NCBI RefSeq assembly: GCF_000175195.1
Contig: NZ_ACQL01000106.1
Span: forward strand, 80,754 to 144,753
Length of the DNA stretch: 64,000 bases
Source of the DNA: Actinobacillus minor NM305
GTDB lineage: Bacteria > Pseudomonadota > Gammaproteobacteria > Enterobacterales > Pasteurellaceae
Reading direction: 5' to 3'
Translations under genes and position numbers: made by a program
In this document: piece after piece, positions 18,233 to 27,716 of the stretch
Layout: every line of letters starts with the position of its first letter
How positions within the stretch are numbered: the stretch's first letter is position 1
Notes under the pieces: generated by a model
Databases searched by the model: none
The model's input: only the letters and a program-made list of their open reading frames with translations
Told to the model about the DNA's origin: nothing

Positions 18233-19714
18233 TTAGAATTTATAGTTAAGATTTAAGCCGTAGAGATAGCCACGTGCTTTCGTTTTAAATGCTGCGCCAT
18301 CTTCGTTGAAGCTAAAGCTGGTACCACGTAAGAAGGCGAAACCACCATCAACTGAAAGATCCGGGGTAAAGCGATACGTTGCCCCTGCTGAATACCATAC
18401 ACGGTTTGTGTCTGGAATTGAGATTGATGGGTTTGCTACGCTTGCACTGCGGTCAAAGGCAACACCTGCACGAAGTGTTAAATCTGTATTCACATCAAAA
18501 GAGGTACCTAACGCATAACGATTGGAATCGCGGAAGTTTTCATCTTTATGTAAATAATGATACTGGTTGTCAATGCTATAAGCATCTAACTGTTTTAAGC
18601 GTGACCATTCGGTACGTTTCCAGCTATATTGTACAGCCCAACGATCTGTTAATTTATGGAAACCTGATAACTCCCAGTAAGCAGGAAGATTGAGAGTTAA
18701 TTTTCCTTCTCTCTCAGAGCCTTGTGTTGCAATGACAGTACCTAGATCATTTTGGAGAGAGTTGCGATAATGTCCCTTAAATTTAACATCAATAGCAGAG
18801 TGATATGCTAAGCCCCAACGATGATTTTCATTAAGTTCGTATGTTAAACCAGCATTCCAACCGAACGACCATTCATCGCCAGTAAAACGCATAAGTTCCG
18901 TTTCTTTGCTTGAAAGAGATGTTGCTGTAGCTCTTAATGAATTGGCGGTTTGTCCCACAGTTGCATTTGGAGAACGAGCAGCTAAACTTTGTAAAGCACT
19001 AACAGCAGTTGGATTTTGTGCTGCAACAGCTTGTAAAGCTGGGCTAACAGGAATTGCTGCAACTAACTGCGAAAGTGTCATAGATTGATTAGGTAAACGC
19101 TCTAGAATGGCTGCACCAGCGTTAGCACGAGCTACACCAGCTTTAACGTCTGCTCTTTCTGTTATATCCCCTAGTGTACGGCGAAGCTCAGCTTTAGAAT
19201 AAACAGCGTTCACACCAGCACCGAAGCTGAAACCATGACCTAAATCATAAGCACCACTTACATTAAAGTTGTGAGCGGCTAATTCTGTTTCCCCTCCCAT
19301 TGAACCCGCATTAAAATTGTTTGAATACTCAGATTTAAGACCATAATTCACGTTATAGCCTAAACCTAATGCGAATTTATCTGTGATTGGAGTAACAAAA
19401 TAAGCATTTGGAACAAGTGATGTCGGTACAATATTATTTTGATTTGCACTATTTCCTTGCGCTGTTGTACCTTTTACATGAAGATCCGTATCAATTAAAA
19501 CGCCACCAGCAGAAAGCTCTGAACGTTTGAATTTGGTCATTAATGCAGGGTTATTGGCAACCACAGAAGCATTATCTGCAACAGCGGCATTACCGGCATA
19601 CGCCATACCTAAACCAGAGGTTGAAACTTCAGCTAATTGGAATGCGGCTGCATTTACACCACCTGCAGTGAGTGCGATAGTTGTTGCAAGTAATGTTTTA
19701 GAAAATTTAGACAT
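18233..19714 (-). CDS. outer-membrane long-chain fatty acid porin, FadL/OmpP1 family
   Basis: A 493-residue beta-barrel of the FadL family, known as OmpP1 in Haemophilus; it carries hydrophobic ligands across the outer membrane. A signal peptide ends near GGVNAAAFQ, followed by the conserved N-terminal hatch AFQLAEVSTSGLGMAYAG and ADNASVVANNPALM with the family's NPA motif. The C-terminus ends LYGLNLNYKF, with the terminal aromatic expected of barrel proteins. An Ala/Gln-rich stretch near 195-265 is an extracellular loop and longer than usual. Monocistronic, with its own terminator. Confidence 0.9.
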   Translation of the reverse strand: MSKFSKTLLATTIALTAGGVNAAAFQLAEVSTSGLGMAYAGNAAVADNASVVANNPALMTKFKRSELSAGGVLIDTDLHVKGTTAQGNSANQNNIVPTSLVPNAYFVTPITDKFALGLGYNVNYGLKSEYSNNFNAGSMGGETELAAHNFNVSGAYDLGHGFSFGAGVNAVYSKAELRRTLGDITERADVKAGVARANAGAAILERLPNQSMTLSQLVAAIPVSPALQAVAAQNPTAVSALQSLAARSPNATVGQTANSLRATATSLSSKETELMRFTGDEWSFGWNAGLTYELNENHRWGLAYHSAIDVKFKGHYRNSLQNDLGTVIATQGSEREGKLTLNLPAYWELSGFHKLTDRWAVQYSWKRTEWSRLKQLDAYSIDNQYHYLHKDENFRDSNRYALGTSFDVNTDLTLRAGVAFDRSASVANPSISIPDTNRVWYSAGATYRFTPDLSVDGGFAFLRGTSFSFNEDGAAFKTKARGYLYGLNLNYKF

Positions 19715-19988
19715 TTGTAGATCCTTTGTTATTGATATTTAAAGGGATTGATAAAAATTCTCGCGGATTTTACGGAGCGAAAGCAGAGATTGCAATCTTT
19801 TGATAGGGAAAATCAGGCTGTTCCGACCAGTTGGAGTGAACTTTGCTTAATTTTTGAAATAGATAATTTGTTCTTCTGTTTTTCAGTTTAAACTCAAGTA
19901 AAAAACATCTATAATAGTAGGGAATTATTTTTTTGTTTTACTCTCATTTGTAAAACCTTTCAAATCAATAAGTTTAAACCAAACCAAA

Positions 19989-20021
19989 ATACTTGACTAA
20001 AATAGTCAAGTCAATCAAAAT
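19989..20021 (+). promoter_or_regulatory. iscR promoter with type 1 IscR site
   Basis: ATACTTGACTAAAATAGTCAAGT (19989-20011) fits the type 1 IscR consensus ATASYYGACT-N4-AGTCRR. It is a near-perfect inverted repeat overlapping a -35 TTGACT (19993-19998), with CAAAAT 17 bases on as -10. This predicts feedback repression of the isc operon by holo-IscR. The remaining 240 bases back to the porin gene hold its promoter region; I see no gene. Confidence 0.85.
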
Positions 20022-20072
20022 CAATATCGTTTTCAAGTCTTTCTTGAACGCCATTTAAATGAGGGCAAATTT

Positions 20073-20525
20073 ATGAGATTAACGTCAAGAGGACGTTATG
20101 CAGTAACGGCAATTTTAGATATTGCTATTCATGGCAAAGAAGAACCGGTTAGCCTTGCAGATATTGCAGATCGTCAAGCCATTTCATTATCTTATTTAGA
20201 ACAGCTTTTTGCACAATTACGCCGTGATGGTATCGTTCATAGTGTTCGAGGTCCTGGCGGTGGATATAAATTAGAAAAATCGCCGAAAGATATTTCGGTG
20301 GGTATGATTATTGCGGCTGTGAATGAAAATGTTGATGTGACCAAATGCAAAGGCAGCGGTAATTGCCGTAAAGATTCAAAATGTTTAACTCATACATTGT
20401 GGGAACGTTTAGAAGAACAAATCGGTGTTTTTCTAAATACTGTTTCACTAGAAGATTTAGTTAAAGAGAATTCGGATCACGATTGTGAGAAATCACATTG
20501 TCATGAACATCCTCATAAACACTAA
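20073..20525 (+). CDS. iscR: Fe-S cluster assembly transcription factor IscR
   Basis: Rrf2-family regulator that senses Fe-S status with its own [2Fe-2S] cluster. The 150-residue protein starts [18 protein letters not shown], has the winged helix with [12 protein letters not shown], and ligands Cys92, Cys98, Cys104 and His107. The C-terminus is His/Cys-rich. GAGGG precedes the ATG. First gene of the isc operon, behind its own binding site; the gap to iscS holds a single USS inside the small inverted repeat ACGAC/GTCGT. Confidence 0.97.
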   Translation: MRLTSRGRYAVTAILDIAIHGKEEPVSLADIADRQAISLSYLEQLFAQLRRDGIVHSVRGPGGGYKLEKSPKDISVGMIIAAVNENVDVTKCKGSGNCRKDSKCLTHTLWERLEEQIGVFLNTVSLEDLVKENSDHDCEKSHCHEHPHKH

Positions 20526-20576
20526 ATTGCAAATTTCGATAAAAAACGACCGCTTGTCGTAAATTTAGGAGTAATA

Positions 20577-21797
20577 ATGAAATTACCTATTTATTTAGAT
20601 TATGCAGCAACAACGCCAATGGACGAACGTGTTGCAAAAAAAATGATGGAATATATGACCAAAGACGGTATCTTTGGTAACCCAGCATCTCGTTCACATA
20701 AATTCGGCTGGGAAGCGGAAGAAGCTGTTGATGTCGCTCGTAACCATATTGCTGATTTAATCGGTGCAGATAGCCGTGAAATCGTCTTCACATCAGGCGC
20801 AACAGAGTCTGATAACTTAGCAATCAAAGGTGCAGCACACTTTTACCAAACAAAAGGTAAGCACATTATCACCGTAAAAACAGAGCATAAAGCGGTATTA
20901 GATACTTGCCGTCAATTAGAGCGTGAAGGTTTTGAAGTGACTTATTTAGAGCCTGAAACTGATGGCTTGTTAGATTTAGCGAAATTAGAAGCTGCAATTC
21001 GTCCGGATACGATTTTAATTTCAGTGATGCACGTAAACAATGAAATCGGTGTGATTCAAGACATCAAAGCCATAGGCGAAATGTGCCGTGCGAAGAAAAT
21101 TATTTTCCACGTTGATGCAACCCAATCTGTCGGTAAAATTCCGGTTAATGTACAAGAGTTAAAAGTGGATTTAATGTCATTCTCTAGCCACAAACTTTAC
21201 GGGCCAAAAGGTATCGGTGGTTTATATGTATGCCGTAAGCCTCGAGTTCGTATTGAAGCGATTATTCATGGTGGTGGACACGAGCGAGGCATGCGTTCAG
21301 GGACATTACCTGTACATCAAATTGTGGGTATGGGTGAAGCGTACCGTATCGCAAAAGAAGAAATGGCAACTGAAATGCCTCGCATTAAAGCACTTCGTGA
21401 TCGTTTATATAAAGGCTTTAAAGATATTGAAGAAGTTTATGTAAATGGTTCTATGGAAGAAGGCAAACGTGTTGATAGCAATTTAAACATCAGCTTCAAC
21501 TTTGTTGAAGGCGAATCTTTAATGATGGCATTACGTGATATTGCCGTATCATCAGGTTCTGCGTGTACATCAGCAAGTTTAGAGCCATCTTACGTCTTAC
21601 GTGCGATTGGTCGTGATGATGAATTAGCGCATAGCTCAATTCGTTTCTCATTAGGACGTTGGACAACAGAAGAAGAAATTGATTACACCATTGAAATCGT
21701 ACGTAAAGCAATTGTGAAATTACGTGATCTTTCTCCATTATGGGAAATGTTCAAAGATGGTGTAGATTTATCAAAAATTGAGTGGAACCACCACTAA
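20577..21797 (+). CDS. iscS: cysteine desulfurase IscS
   Basis: PLP enzyme converting cysteine to alanine and a persulfide that feeds IscU and tRNA thiolation. The 406-residue protein has PLP Lys206 in [12 protein letters not shown], His104 in TEHKAV, and the persulfide Cys330 in [24 protein letters not shown] precedes the ATG. It is followed by 82 bases and iscU. Confidence 0.98.
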   Translation: MKLPIYLDYAATTPMDERVAKKMMEYMTKDGIFGNPASRSHKFGWEAEEAVDVARNHIADLIGADSREIVFTSGATESDNLAIKGAAHFYQTKGKHIITVKTEHKAVLDTCRQLEREGFEVTYLEPETDGLLDLAKLEAAIRPDTILISVMHVNNEIGVIQDIKAIGEMCRAKKIIFHVDATQSVGKIPVNVQELKVDLMSFSSHKLYGPKGIGGLYVCRKPRVRIEAIIHGGGHERGMRSGTLPVHQIVGMGEAYRIAKEEMATEMPRIKALRDRLYKGFKDIEEVYVNGSMEEGKRVDSNLNISFNFVEGESLMMALRDIAVSSGSACTSASLEPSYVLRAIGRDDELAHSSIRFSLGRWTTEEEIDYTIEIVRKAIVKLRDLSPLWEMFKDGVDLSKIEWNHH

Positions 21798-21879
21798 TTT
21801 TTCATTGATATGAAATAGGGTGGGGATACCTCCACTCTTACGAAATTCTGTGGAAGCAGAAAGATAGAGGAATACAAAA

Positions 21880-22263
21880 ATGGCATATAGCGAAAAAGTA
21901 ATCGATCATTACGAAAATCCACGTAACGTAGGAACATTCGATAAAGAAGCAGCTGATATTGGTACCGGTATGGTTGGCGCGCCTGCGTGTGGCGATATTT
22001 TACGTTTACAAATTAAAGTGAACGATCAAGGTATTATTGAAGATGCGCGTTTTAAAGCATACGGTTGTGGTTCTGCAATTGCTTCAAGTTCTTTAATTAC
22101 CGAATGGGTAAAAGGTAAATCTTTAGAAGAAGCAGGTGCAATTAAAAATAGTGATATTGCTGAAGAGTTAGAATTACCGCCAGTAAAAGTTCACTGTTCT
22201 ATTTTAGCGGAAGATGCAATTAAAGCAGCAATTGCAGATTACAAAGAAAAAAACGGTAAGTAG
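21880..22263 (+). CDS. iscU: Fe-S cluster scaffold protein IscU
   Basis: Scaffold on which [2Fe-2S] clusters are built before transfer by HscA/HscB. The 127-residue protein has the three ligands Cys37 (GAPACGD), Cys63 (YGCGSAIASS) and Cys106 (VHCSILA), and the HscA-binding LPPVK motif (99-103). AGAGGA precedes the ATG. Confidence 0.98.
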   Translation: MAYSEKVIDHYENPRNVGTFDKEAADIGTGMVGAPACGDILRLQIKVNDQGIIEDARFKAYGCGSAIASSSLITEWVKGKSLEEAGAIKNSDIAEELELPPVKVHCSILAEDAIKAAIADYKEKNGK

Positions 22264-22271
22264 TATTTAAT

Positions 22272-22371
22272 AAGCGGTTGTATTTTGCAAAGAATTTGCG
22301 AAATCCGACCGCTTACAATTTTTTATAGTAATTTCCAAAATGATTGAAACGATTTCAATTCTTTTGGAATT
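22272..22371 (+). repeat. inverted USS pair plus second hairpin between iscU and iscA
   Basis: AAGCGGT (22272-22278) and ACCGCTT (22308-22314) form one dyad. A second, 22330-22371, pairs AATTTCCAAAA with TTTTGGAATT outside and GATTGAAA with TTTCAATT inside. Both lie in the 128-base gap and may act as attenuators or processing sites, lowering iscA and downstream expression relative to iscU. Confidence 0.75.
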
Positions 22372-22391
22372 GATTATATTAAGGAGAAATA

Positions 22392-22715
22392 ATGGCAATT
22401 ACCCTTACAGAAGCCGCAGCAAACCGTGTAAAAACTTTCCTTGAAAATCGAGGAAAAGGTATTGGATTACGTTTAGGTGTGAAAACTTCAGGTTGTTCAG
22501 GATTAGCCTATGTACTTGAATTTGTTGATGTTTTAAATGAAGATGATCACGTTTTTGAACAACACGGCGTAAAAGTTATTGTCGATGAAAAAAGTTTAAC
22601 TTATCTCGATGGCACGCAATTAGACTTTGTAAAAGAAGGCTTAAATGAAGGCTTTAAATATACCAACCCAAATGTTAAAAACGAGTGCGGTTGTGGCGAA
22701 AGTTTTAGTGTTTAG
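22392..22715 (+). CDS. iscA: iron-sulfur cluster assembly protein IscA
   Basis: A-type carrier that delivers iron or Fe-S clusters to targets. The 107 residues include Cys35 (SGCSGL), Cys99 and Cys101 (ECGCGESF). Length equals E. coli IscA. AAGGAG precedes the ATG. Only 8 bases separate it from hscB. Confidence 0.98.
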   Translation: MAITLTEAAANRVKTFLENRGKGIGLRLGVKTSGCSGLAYVLEFVDVLNEDDHVFEQHGVKVIVDEKSLTYLDGTQLDFVKEGLNEGFKYTNPNVKNECGCGESFSV

Positions 22716-22723
22716 AGGTTGTT

Positions 22724-23245
22724 ATGCATAATCCTTTTGAGCTTTTCGGATTGCCCGTGCAATTTCAGCTTGATCAAGCTTTACTTTCTGAACGTTATTT
22801 AAATTTGCAAAAAGAGCTCCATCCAGATAACTTTGCAAACCATTCTTCGGCAGAACAACGTTTGGCAATTGAGAAATCTGCAGATGTTAATCAAGCGCTA
22901 CAAATTTTAAAAGATCCGATTTTAAGGGCTGAAGAAATAATCAAAATTCATACCGGTAAAGAAAAAAATTTAGAAGAAAAAAGTATGAAAGATATTGACT
23001 TTCTAATGCAACAAATGGAATGGCACGAAAAATTAGAAGCAATAGAGCATCAGCAAAATGAAGAAGAATTGTTCTCTTTTTTAAAGTTTGTTCAAACGGA
23101 ACAAAAGTATGTTTTGCAACAGTTAGAAAATGCTTTAGAAGAAGCAGAATGGGCGATTGCAAATGCTTTAACAGACAAACTTCGCTACTTCAAAAAGCTA
23201 ATTTTTCAGATTGAGAAAGTTGAAGAGAAATTGTTAAATTTTTAG
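22724..23245 (+). CDS. hscB: Fe-S co-chaperone HscB
   Basis: J-domain partner that brings IscU to HscA. The 173-residue protein has the J domain in the first 75 residues with HPD in LQKELHPDNFANHS, then a three-helix C-terminal domain that binds IscU. AGAGG precedes the ATG. In most isc operons hscA follows at once; here a glycosyltransferase, a DUF2625 gene and a hairpin array intervene. Confidence 0.96.
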   Translation: MHNPFELFGLPVQFQLDQALLSERYLNLQKELHPDNFANHSSAEQRLAIEKSADVNQALQILKDPILRAEEIIKIHTGKEKNLEEKSMKDIDFLMQQMEWHEKLEAIEHQQNEEELFSFLKFVQTEQKYVLQQLENALEEAEWAIANALTDKLRYFKKLIFQIEKVEEKLLNF

Positions 23246-23257
23246 CTAAATTAGCTA

Positions 23258-24112
23258 TTGCTAAACTTACCGATATGGAATACTGTGAAACAAACAAACA
23301 AACAAACAAACAAACAAACAATTATATTAGCAGCAGATATAAAATTTGCGGAACAATTAGAAACAACGATTAAGTCTATTTGTTATCATAATGCTAATTT
23401 GTATATTGTTCTGTTAAATCGGGATTTCTCAAAAGAGTGGTTTGAATATTTAAACACATATTTAAATCAAATAAATTGTGAAATTATTGATGTAAAGGTA
23501 AATTGTAATCAACTTGAAGAATATAAAACATTACCTCATATTTCATCTGCTTCGACCTTTTTTAGATATTTTATTCCAGCATTTGTAAATGATGATAAAG
23601 TTCTTTATTTAGATTGTGATTTGGTTGTAAATGGTTCACTCTCGATCTTTTTTGATTTAGAACTTAATGATCATTATGTTGCTGCATCATTAGATGATAT
23701 AGCTTTTAATTTTCATCAGAAAAAACATTTTAATGCCGGCGTGTTGTTAATTAATAATAAACTTTGGCGCAAACAAGAAATTACATTAAAAGCACTGGAG
23801 CTAACAGATAGACTTAATGAAAAACTTGAAGAAGGCGATCAAGAAGTATTAAATATCTTATTTCAAAATAAATGGATAGAATTAAATCCTTACTTAAATT
23901 ATTTAGTTGGTGCAGAATATCTTTATCGGAGAAATGGAGTAACTCAATATATTCGCCGTCAAGAAGATGATGTTCCTCTTATCTTGCATTTTAATACAAA
24001 ATATAAACCGTGGTTGCCAATAGATGGTGTACCATTTCGAGAATATTATTGGTTTTACTATAGGTTAAATTGGGCGGATATTATTGCCCGACATTATAAT
24101 ATACAAGGATAA
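23258..24112 (+). CDS. phase-variable GT8-family glycosyltransferase
   Basis: GT8 enzymes such as LgtC add galactose or glucose to lipooligosaccharide. About 275 residues after the repeat show the fold start IILAADIKFAEQL, the metal-binding DCD in LYLDCDLVVNG (Asp119, Asp121), HFNAGVLLINNKLWR and LHFNTKYKPW. In the present frame the start must be TTG 23258 or GTG 23285. The only nearby ATG (23275) is out of frame with eight units and would be in frame with seven or ten. So the gene is ON only if a non-ATG start is used. It lies in the isc operon and ends 3 bases before the DUF2625 gene. Confidence 0.88.
   Translation: MLNLPIWNTVKQTNKQTNKQTIILAADIKFAEQLETTIKSICYHNANLYIVLLNRDFSKEWFEYLNTYLNQINCEIIDVKVNCNQLEEYKTLPHISSASTFFRYFIPAFVNDDKVLYLDCDLVVNGSLSIFFDLELNDHYVAASLDDIAFNFHQKKHFNAGVLLINNKLWRKQEITLKALELTDRLNEKLEEGDQEVLNILFQNKWIELNPYLNYLVGAEYLYRRNGVTQYIRRQEDDVPLILHFNTKYKPWLPIDGVPFREYYWFYYRLNWADIIARHYNIQG
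23288..23319 (+). repeat. (AAAC)8 tetranucleotide repeat
   Basis: Eight perfect AAAC units lie within the first codons of the glycosyltransferase gene, encoding KQTN repeats. Gain or loss of one unit shifts the frame. Such tracts drive phase variation of LPS genes in Haemophilus. Confidence 0.95.
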
Positions 24113-24115
24113 ATA

Positions 24116-24748
24116 GTGAAAAATTTAGAAGAATTATTAGATAAAAACTCCGCATGGCTAATTTTAAGAGATTGGTTTACACAGGCTAAAAATCATTATG
24201 AAATTTTAGTGAGCTATCCCGAAGATGCTGGTGCGGCGTTAGTTGGCATGCAACTTTCAACCCGTTCGCCACTTGGTGCAATGGTGTATGAAACAGGCGG
24301 TGTGTTGATTGATCACGGTTGGTTACGTATTTTAGGTTCGGGTAATGAGAAACTGCCAAGAGGGCTTTTCGATTGGAACTTTGGTAAAACTTTTAAACAA
24401 TCTGGCGAACAACCAAGCCATTTACTGATCGCTGATGATGCTATAGGTGGTTATTTTGCAATTAACGCTGGCGGATTAGGGGCTGATATAGGCAAAGTTT
24501 TTTATTATCACCCGCTAAAAAAAGCTTGGCAAAATACCAACTTGGGTTACTCTGAATTTTTAGGTTGGGCATTAGCCGGCGATTTAAATGCTTTCTATCA
24601 AGATCTTCGTTGGGATAATTGGCAAGCAGATGTTGAAAAATTGCAAGGTCACCAAATTTTAAGCGGTGAAAACCATATTGCCGTTCCAGTAGAAAGACAT
24701 TATCAAAATGAATTCGCACCTGAAAATATGGGGTATTCAGTAGCATAA
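24116..24748 (+). CDS. DUF2625-family protein
   Basis: Recognised as DUF2625: 210 residues with LGAMVYETGGVLIDHGWLRILGSG, FDWNFGKTF and IGGYFAINAGGLGADIGKVFYYHP, features I recall from that family. No signal peptide or membrane segment. Function unknown. GTG start; AAGGAT within the end of the preceding gene is the likely ribosome site. I believe a gene of this type sits in isc clusters of other Pasteurellaceae, which would make it older in the operon than the glycosyltransferase, but this needs comparison. Confidence 0.75.
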   Translation: MKNLEELLDKNSAWLILRDWFTQAKNHYEILVSYPEDAGAALVGMQLSTRSPLGAMVYETGGVLIDHGWLRILGSGNEKLPRGLFDWNFGKTFKQSGEQPSHLLIADDAIGGYFAINAGGLGADIGKVFYYHPLKKAWQNTNLGYSEFLGWALAGDLNAFYQDLRWDNWQADVEKLQGHQILSGENHIAVPVERHYQNEFAPENMGYSVA

Positions 24749-24774
24749 CTAAGTTTTAAATAAGCTCAGTTTTA

Positions 24775-24990
24775 AACTCTCTCCCACAAGGGGAGAGAGT
24801 TGTATCTTCTACAAATTATAAACATTTAATTAAGGCGTGTTGATGTTTTATGCTTATAAAATATGCTGTTTTATACCTAGCACGCAAAATGCGTACTAGG
24901 TTATGTATAGTTGAGTGGCTTTGCCACTCTAATTCTCAGCCCCAAAGGGGCTGAATTATGCGTAACCCAGTACGGCTCTGCCGTGCTGGG
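24775..24990. repeat. array of five hairpins between the DUF2625 gene and hscA
   Basis: Five hairpins follow each other: AACTCTCTCCC/GGGAGAGAGTT (24775-24801); CCTAG-ACGC/GCGT-CTAGG (24876-24900); GAGTGGC/GCCACTC (24913-24929); TCAGCCCC/GGGGCTGA (24936-24954); CCCAGTACGGC/GCCGTGCTGGG (24966-24990). The second and fourth types recur, diverged, at 63729-63782, so these are dispersed palindromic units. This fills most of the 358-base gap; no gene seen. Confidence 0.85.
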
Positions 24991-25106
24991 ATATTAAATA
25001 AACACCTCTTGATGATTTTGCAACCTCAAAACATCAACAAGCACTATTTAACATTAGGACTATTTCCTCCCTAAAAGGGAAATCATTTACTAGAGAAAAA
25101 TAAATA

Positions 25107-26963
25107 ATGGCATTACTTCAAATTGCGGAACCGGGTCAAACCGCAGCTCCGCACCAACATCGTTTGGCAGTCGGGATTGATCTTGGTACAACCAATTCAT
25201 TAGTCGCAAGTGTGCGTAGTGGTACGGCAACGGTACTACTTGATGAGAAAGAGCGAGCATTAGTACCGTCAGTGGTGCATTATGCGACAGAACACAAACT
25301 TGTTGGCGTAGAAGCATTTGCGCAGGCTTCAATAGATCCACAGAATACAATTATTTCTGCGAAACGTTTAATCGGTCGTTCTTTGAGTGATGTTCAAGCT
25401 CGTTATCCTGATCTGCCATATCAATTTTCGGCAACCGATAACGGTTTACCTCTTATTCAAACGAAGCAAGGTAATAAAAGCCCGATTGAAGTGTCTGCTG
25501 ATATTTTAAGCCACTTAAATCAATTTGCAGAGCAACGTTTAGGGGGCGAATTATCTGGTGTGGTTATTACAGTACCAGCCTACTTTGATGATGCGCAACG
25601 TCAAAGCACAAAAGATGCTGCTCGTTTAGCTGGCTTGAATGTTTTACGTTTATTAAATGAACCAACCGCAGCAGCAATTGCTTATGGTTTGGATAGTGGG
25701 CAGGAAGGCGTTATTGCCGTTTACGATTTAGGTGGCGGTACTTTCGATATTTCAATTTTGCGTTTAAGTCGAGGCGTATTTGAAGTGTTAGCCACTGGAG
25801 GCGATACTGCGTTAGGTGGTGATGATTTTGATCATCTATTAGCAAATTGGATCTCTGAACAGGCAGGTCATAAACCACAAACAGCAAATGAACAACGTGA
25901 GTTATTAACATTAGCCACTCAAACCAAGATCGCACTTTCGCAAGCGGATGAAATTGATGTGAAGTTTGCAAATTGGCAAGGTAACATCTCTCGTTTACAA
26001 TTTAATGAACTTATTCAACCGCTTGTCAGACGTTCTTTACTGACTTGCCGTCGAGCCTTAAAAGATGCCGACGTTGAAAACGAAGAAATTAGAGAAGTGG
26101 TTATGGTTGGCGGTTCAACGAGAGTGCCTTTTGTACGTGAACAAGTTGGCGAGTTTTTCGGGAAAACACCTTTAACTTCTATCGACCCAGATAAAGTAGT
26201 TGCATTAGGCGCAGCCATTCAAGCTGATATTTTGGTAGGGAATAAACCTGATAGCGATATGCTATTACTGGACGTAGTTCCATTATCATTAGGTATTGAA
26301 ACAATGGGAGGATTGGTTGAAAAAATTATTCCTCGTAACACGACAATCCCTGTTGCTCGAGCTCAAGAGTTTACGACAGCTAAAGATGGGCAAACTGCAA
26401 TGTCGGTGCACGTGCTACAAGGCGAACGTGAATTAGTTGAAGATTGCCGTTCACTTGGTCGTTTTACATTGCGCGGTATTCCACCTATGGTGGCAGGAGC
26501 TGCGACAATTCGAGTTACATATCAAGTGGATGCTGATGGTTTGTTAAGTGTCACGGCAATGGAAAAAAGTACGAAAGTACAAGCTTCTATTCAAATTAAA
26601 CCTTCTTACGGCTTAACCGATGAAGAAGTCACGCAAATGATTAAGTCATCTATGGTGAATGCTAAAGAAGATATGGAAGCTCGTCAGCTTGCTGAACAGC
26701 GAGTTGAAGCAGATCGTACGATTGACACCGTGATTTCAGCCTTACAACAAGATGGAGCAGAAGTATTAAGCATTGATGAGTTCAAGGCGATTGAAGCTCA
26801 AATTCAGCAGTTATTGGATTTGAAAAAAGGAACGGATCGCTTTGCTATTCAACAAGGCATTAAAGATTTAGATCTTGCTACGCAAGAATTTGCGGCAAGA
26901 CGAATGAATTTATCTATCCAAAAAGCCTTAGCGGGTAAAACGGTAGATGAAGTGATGAATTAA
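25107..26963 (+). CDS. hscA: Fe-S chaperone HscA
   Basis: Hsp70-type ATPase that releases clusters from IscU. The 618-residue protein has the nucleotide-binding domain with [27 protein letters not shown] and [14 protein letters not shown], and a substrate domain from about residue 390 ([23 protein letters not shown] in parts). It lacks the long acidic C-terminus of DnaK, as HscA does. A weak AGAG precedes the ATG. The hairpin array upstream may cut transcription from the iscR promoter. Confidence 0.97.
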   Translation: MALLQIAEPGQTAAPHQHRLAVGIDLGTTNSLVASVRSGTATVLLDEKERALVPSVVHYATEHKLVGVEAFAQASIDPQNTIISAKRLIGRSLSDVQARYPDLPYQFSATDNGLPLIQTKQGNKSPIEVSADILSHLNQFAEQRLGGELSGVVITVPAYFDDAQRQSTKDAARLAGLNVLRLLNEPTAAAIAYGLDSGQEGVIAVYDLGGGTFDISILRLSRGVFEVLATGGDTALGGDDFDHLLANWISEQAGHKPQTANEQRELLTLATQTKIALSQADEIDVKFANWQGNISRLQFNELIQPLVRRSLLTCRRALKDADVENEEIREVVMVGGSTRVPFVREQVGEFFGKTPLTSIDPDKVVALGAAIQADILVGNKPDSDMLLLDVVPLSLGIETMGGLVEKIIPRNTTIPVARAQEFTTAKDGQTAMSVHVLQGERELVEDCRSLGRFTLRGIPPMVAGAATIRVTYQVDADGLLSVTAMEKSTKVQASIQIKPSYGLTDEEVTQMIKSSMVNAKEDMEARQLAEQRVEADRTIDTVISALQQDGAEVLSIDEFKAIEAQIQQLLDLKKGTDRFAIQQGIKDLDLATQEFAARRMNLSIQKALAGKTVDEVMN

Positions 26964-26980
26964 AATCAATAGAAAGAATG

Positions 26981-27010
26981 GTAGGGGCGGGGCGATGTGC
27001 CCGCCCCTAC
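26981..27010. repeat. GTAGGGG-type palindromic repeat between hscA and fdx
   Basis: GTAGGGGCGGG (26981-26991) and CCCGCCCCTAC (27000-27010) form a perfect 11-bp GC-rich stem with an 8-base loop. The same GTAGGGG/CCCCTAC ends occur in the larger palindromes before lepA and rnc. Confidence 0.88.
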
Positions 27011-27036
27011 AATAAACAGAAAATATAGAGGATATT

Positions 27037-27378
27037 ATGCCAAAAGTAGTTTTTCTTCCACACGAAGAATTTTGCCCAGAGGGTATGGTTGTTGAAGCTC
27101 AAACGGGTGAAAACTTATTAGAAGTTGCTCACAATGCAGGGGTTGAAATTCATCACGCTTGTGATGGTTCTTGTGCTTGTACGACTTGCCACGTGGTTAT
27201 TCGTGAAGGCTTTGATTCATTAAATGAAAGCTCGGATCAAGAAGAAGATATGTTAGATAAAGCTTGGGGTTTAGAAATGGAAAGTCGTTTAAGTTGCCAA
27301 TGTGTTATTGGTGATGAAGACTTAGTTGTTGAAATTCCAAAATATAATCTTAACCACGCAAATGAGGCAGCACACTAA
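27037..27378 (+). CDS. fdx: [2Fe-2S] ferredoxin
   Basis: Electron donor for cluster assembly on IscU. The 113-residue protein has adrenodoxin-type ligands Cys42, Cys48, Cys51 ([12 protein letters not shown]) and Cys87 (RLSCQC). AGAGGA precedes the ATG. Its stop overlaps the iscX start by one base. Confidence 0.97.
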   Translation: MPKVVFLPHEEFCPEGMVVEAQTGENLLEVAHNAGVEIHHACDGSCACTTCHVVIREGFDSLNESSDQEEDMLDKAWGLEMESRLSCQCVIGDEDLVVEIPKYNLNHANEAAH

Positions 27379-27572
27379 TGAAATGGACTGATGTAAGAAT
27401 GATCGCAGAAAATCTGTATGATATGAACCCAGATTTAGATCCAACTACCGTACGTTTTACCGATATGCACAAATGGATTTGCGAAATGGAAGATTTTGAT
27501 GATGATCCGGAAGCATCAAATGAACAAATTTTAGAAGCAATTTTAACGATTTGGTTAGAAGAGTACGAATAA
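27378..27572 (+). CDS. iscX: Fe-S assembly protein IscX
   Basis: Small acidic protein that binds IscS and iron and tunes cluster assembly. The 64 residues match the family: [29 protein letters not shown], and the C-terminal LTIWLEEYE. Last gene of the isc operon, translationally coupled to fdx by a one-base overlap. Confidence 0.96.
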   Translation: MKWTDVRMIAENLYDMNPDLDPTTVRFTDMHKWICEMEDFDDDPEASNEQILEAILTIWLEEYE

Positions 27573-27617
27573 AAAATAGGGGATGGAGATAACTTCATTC
27601 CCTATTTTCTACTATTT

Positions 27618-27679
27618 TGTGATAACGTTCACAAATTTTATAAAAATATTCAGTCTTTACACCTAATATTCCCTATAAT
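27618..27679 (+). promoter_or_regulatory. cpdB promoter with a perfect CRP site
   Basis: TGTGA-TAACGT-TCACA (27618-27633) matches the CRP consensus exactly, with TTT/AAA extending the symmetry. TATAAT lies at 27674-27679, which puts the site centre about 61 bases before the expected transcript start, the class I position. This predicts cAMP-CRP activation of cpdB. Confidence 0.85.
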
Positions 27680-27716
27680 AATACTCCTTTCTTAATTTCT
27701 ATAAGGATTACTCATT

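Noticed and set aside
21815..21860. GGTGGGGATACCTCCAC segment between iscS and iscU as a member of the GTAGGGG repeat family
   Set aside because: It lacks the paired GTAGGGG/CCCCTAC ends; the resemblance is only to a few inner bases.
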